A stretch of DNA of 13,192 bases from Verrucomicrobiia bacterium (GTDB taxonomy: Bacteria; Verrucomicrobiota; Verrucomicrobiia; JABWAM01), in NCBI GenBank assembly GCA_013360985.1, contig JABWAM010000044.1:1-13192 (forward strand), given 5' to 3'. Position numbers and translations under genes: made by a program. The notes beneath the pieces are model-generated. The model did no database searches and was not told the origin of the DNA. It was given only the letters and a program-made list of their open reading frames with translations. Below are positions 13,184 through 13,192 of the stretch, one piece after another (position 1 is the stretch's first letter; each line of letters begins with the position of its first letter).

Positions 13184-13192
13184 ACCTTTTCA
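13094..13192. other. AT-rich terminal segment of different origin
   Basis: From about 13094 the composition drops to roughly 37% G+C by hand count, against strongly GC-rich sequence elsewhere. The change comes inside a conserved protein. The segment contains A-runs and no recognisable gene or motif. It looks like a second join, or adapter/low-quality contig-end sequence. Confidence 0.65.

Noticed and set aside
1..13192. CRISPR arrays, tRNA or rRNA genes, transposases, phage genes
   Set aside because: No regularly spaced repeats, tRNA-like cloverleaf, rRNA motifs or transposase/integrase proteins were seen on either strand.

Overview
The window is a high-GC stretch whose genes lie almost entirely on the minus strand. 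Three things point to the PVC group (Lentisphaerota, Verrucomicrobiota or Planctomycetota): a pseudopilin with the FTLIELLVVIAILAILAALL start and the H-x9-DG tail motif, large DUF4838- and DUF4091-type putative glycoside hydrolases, and a LacI regulator beside them. This placement is inferred from gene content, not from a search.

Region 1 (about 1-9797, minus strand) reads as one sugar-degradation operon. Transcription should start near 9761, from a promoter with a TTGACT -35 and a -10 buried in a 16-bp perfect palindrome (9768-9783). That palindrome has the central CG usual for LacI-family operators. In transcription order the genes are: a secreted 1113-residue putative glycoside hydrolase; an H-x9-DG pseudopilin; a LacI-family regulator; a cytoplasmic-looking beta-propeller protein; a DUF4838 putative glycoside hydrolase with a C-terminal CBM9-like domain; and the first 61 codons of a gene that resembles the ceramidase-like proteins common in Planctomycetota. 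Junctions are tight: gaps of 3 and 21 nt, two 4-nt ATGA overlaps, then 14 nt. The likely logic is that two hydrolases act on an external glycan while the encoded LacI protein represses its own operon until a sugar inducer appears. Several N-termini carry low-complexity, palindrome-encoded leader peptides that look like repeat insertions.

Region 2 (10086-12441, minus strand) holds two subunits of a membrane-bound complex I/group 4 hydrogenase-like enzyme. The large subunit (NuoC-NuoD/HycE-like) lacks the cysteines that bind the nickel-iron centre, so it belongs with the energy-converting-hydrogenase-related (Ehr) complexes rather than true hydrogenases. The small subunit (NuoB/HycG-like) is fused to a ferredoxin domain reduced to one [4Fe-4S] cluster. 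The membrane subunits are not in the window.

Region 3 (about 12460-13192, plus strand) does not belong with the rest. It opens in the middle of a DnaK-type chaperone (only the substrate-binding beta domain remains) and continues into a monothiol glutaredoxin with a CGFS site. Both look like Myxococcota/Deltaproteobacteria genes. The glutaredoxin in turn breaks off near 13094 into about 98 bases of AT-rich sequence. The simplest reading is a chimeric contig with two joins, near 12442-12465 and near 13094; genuine recombination is less likely.
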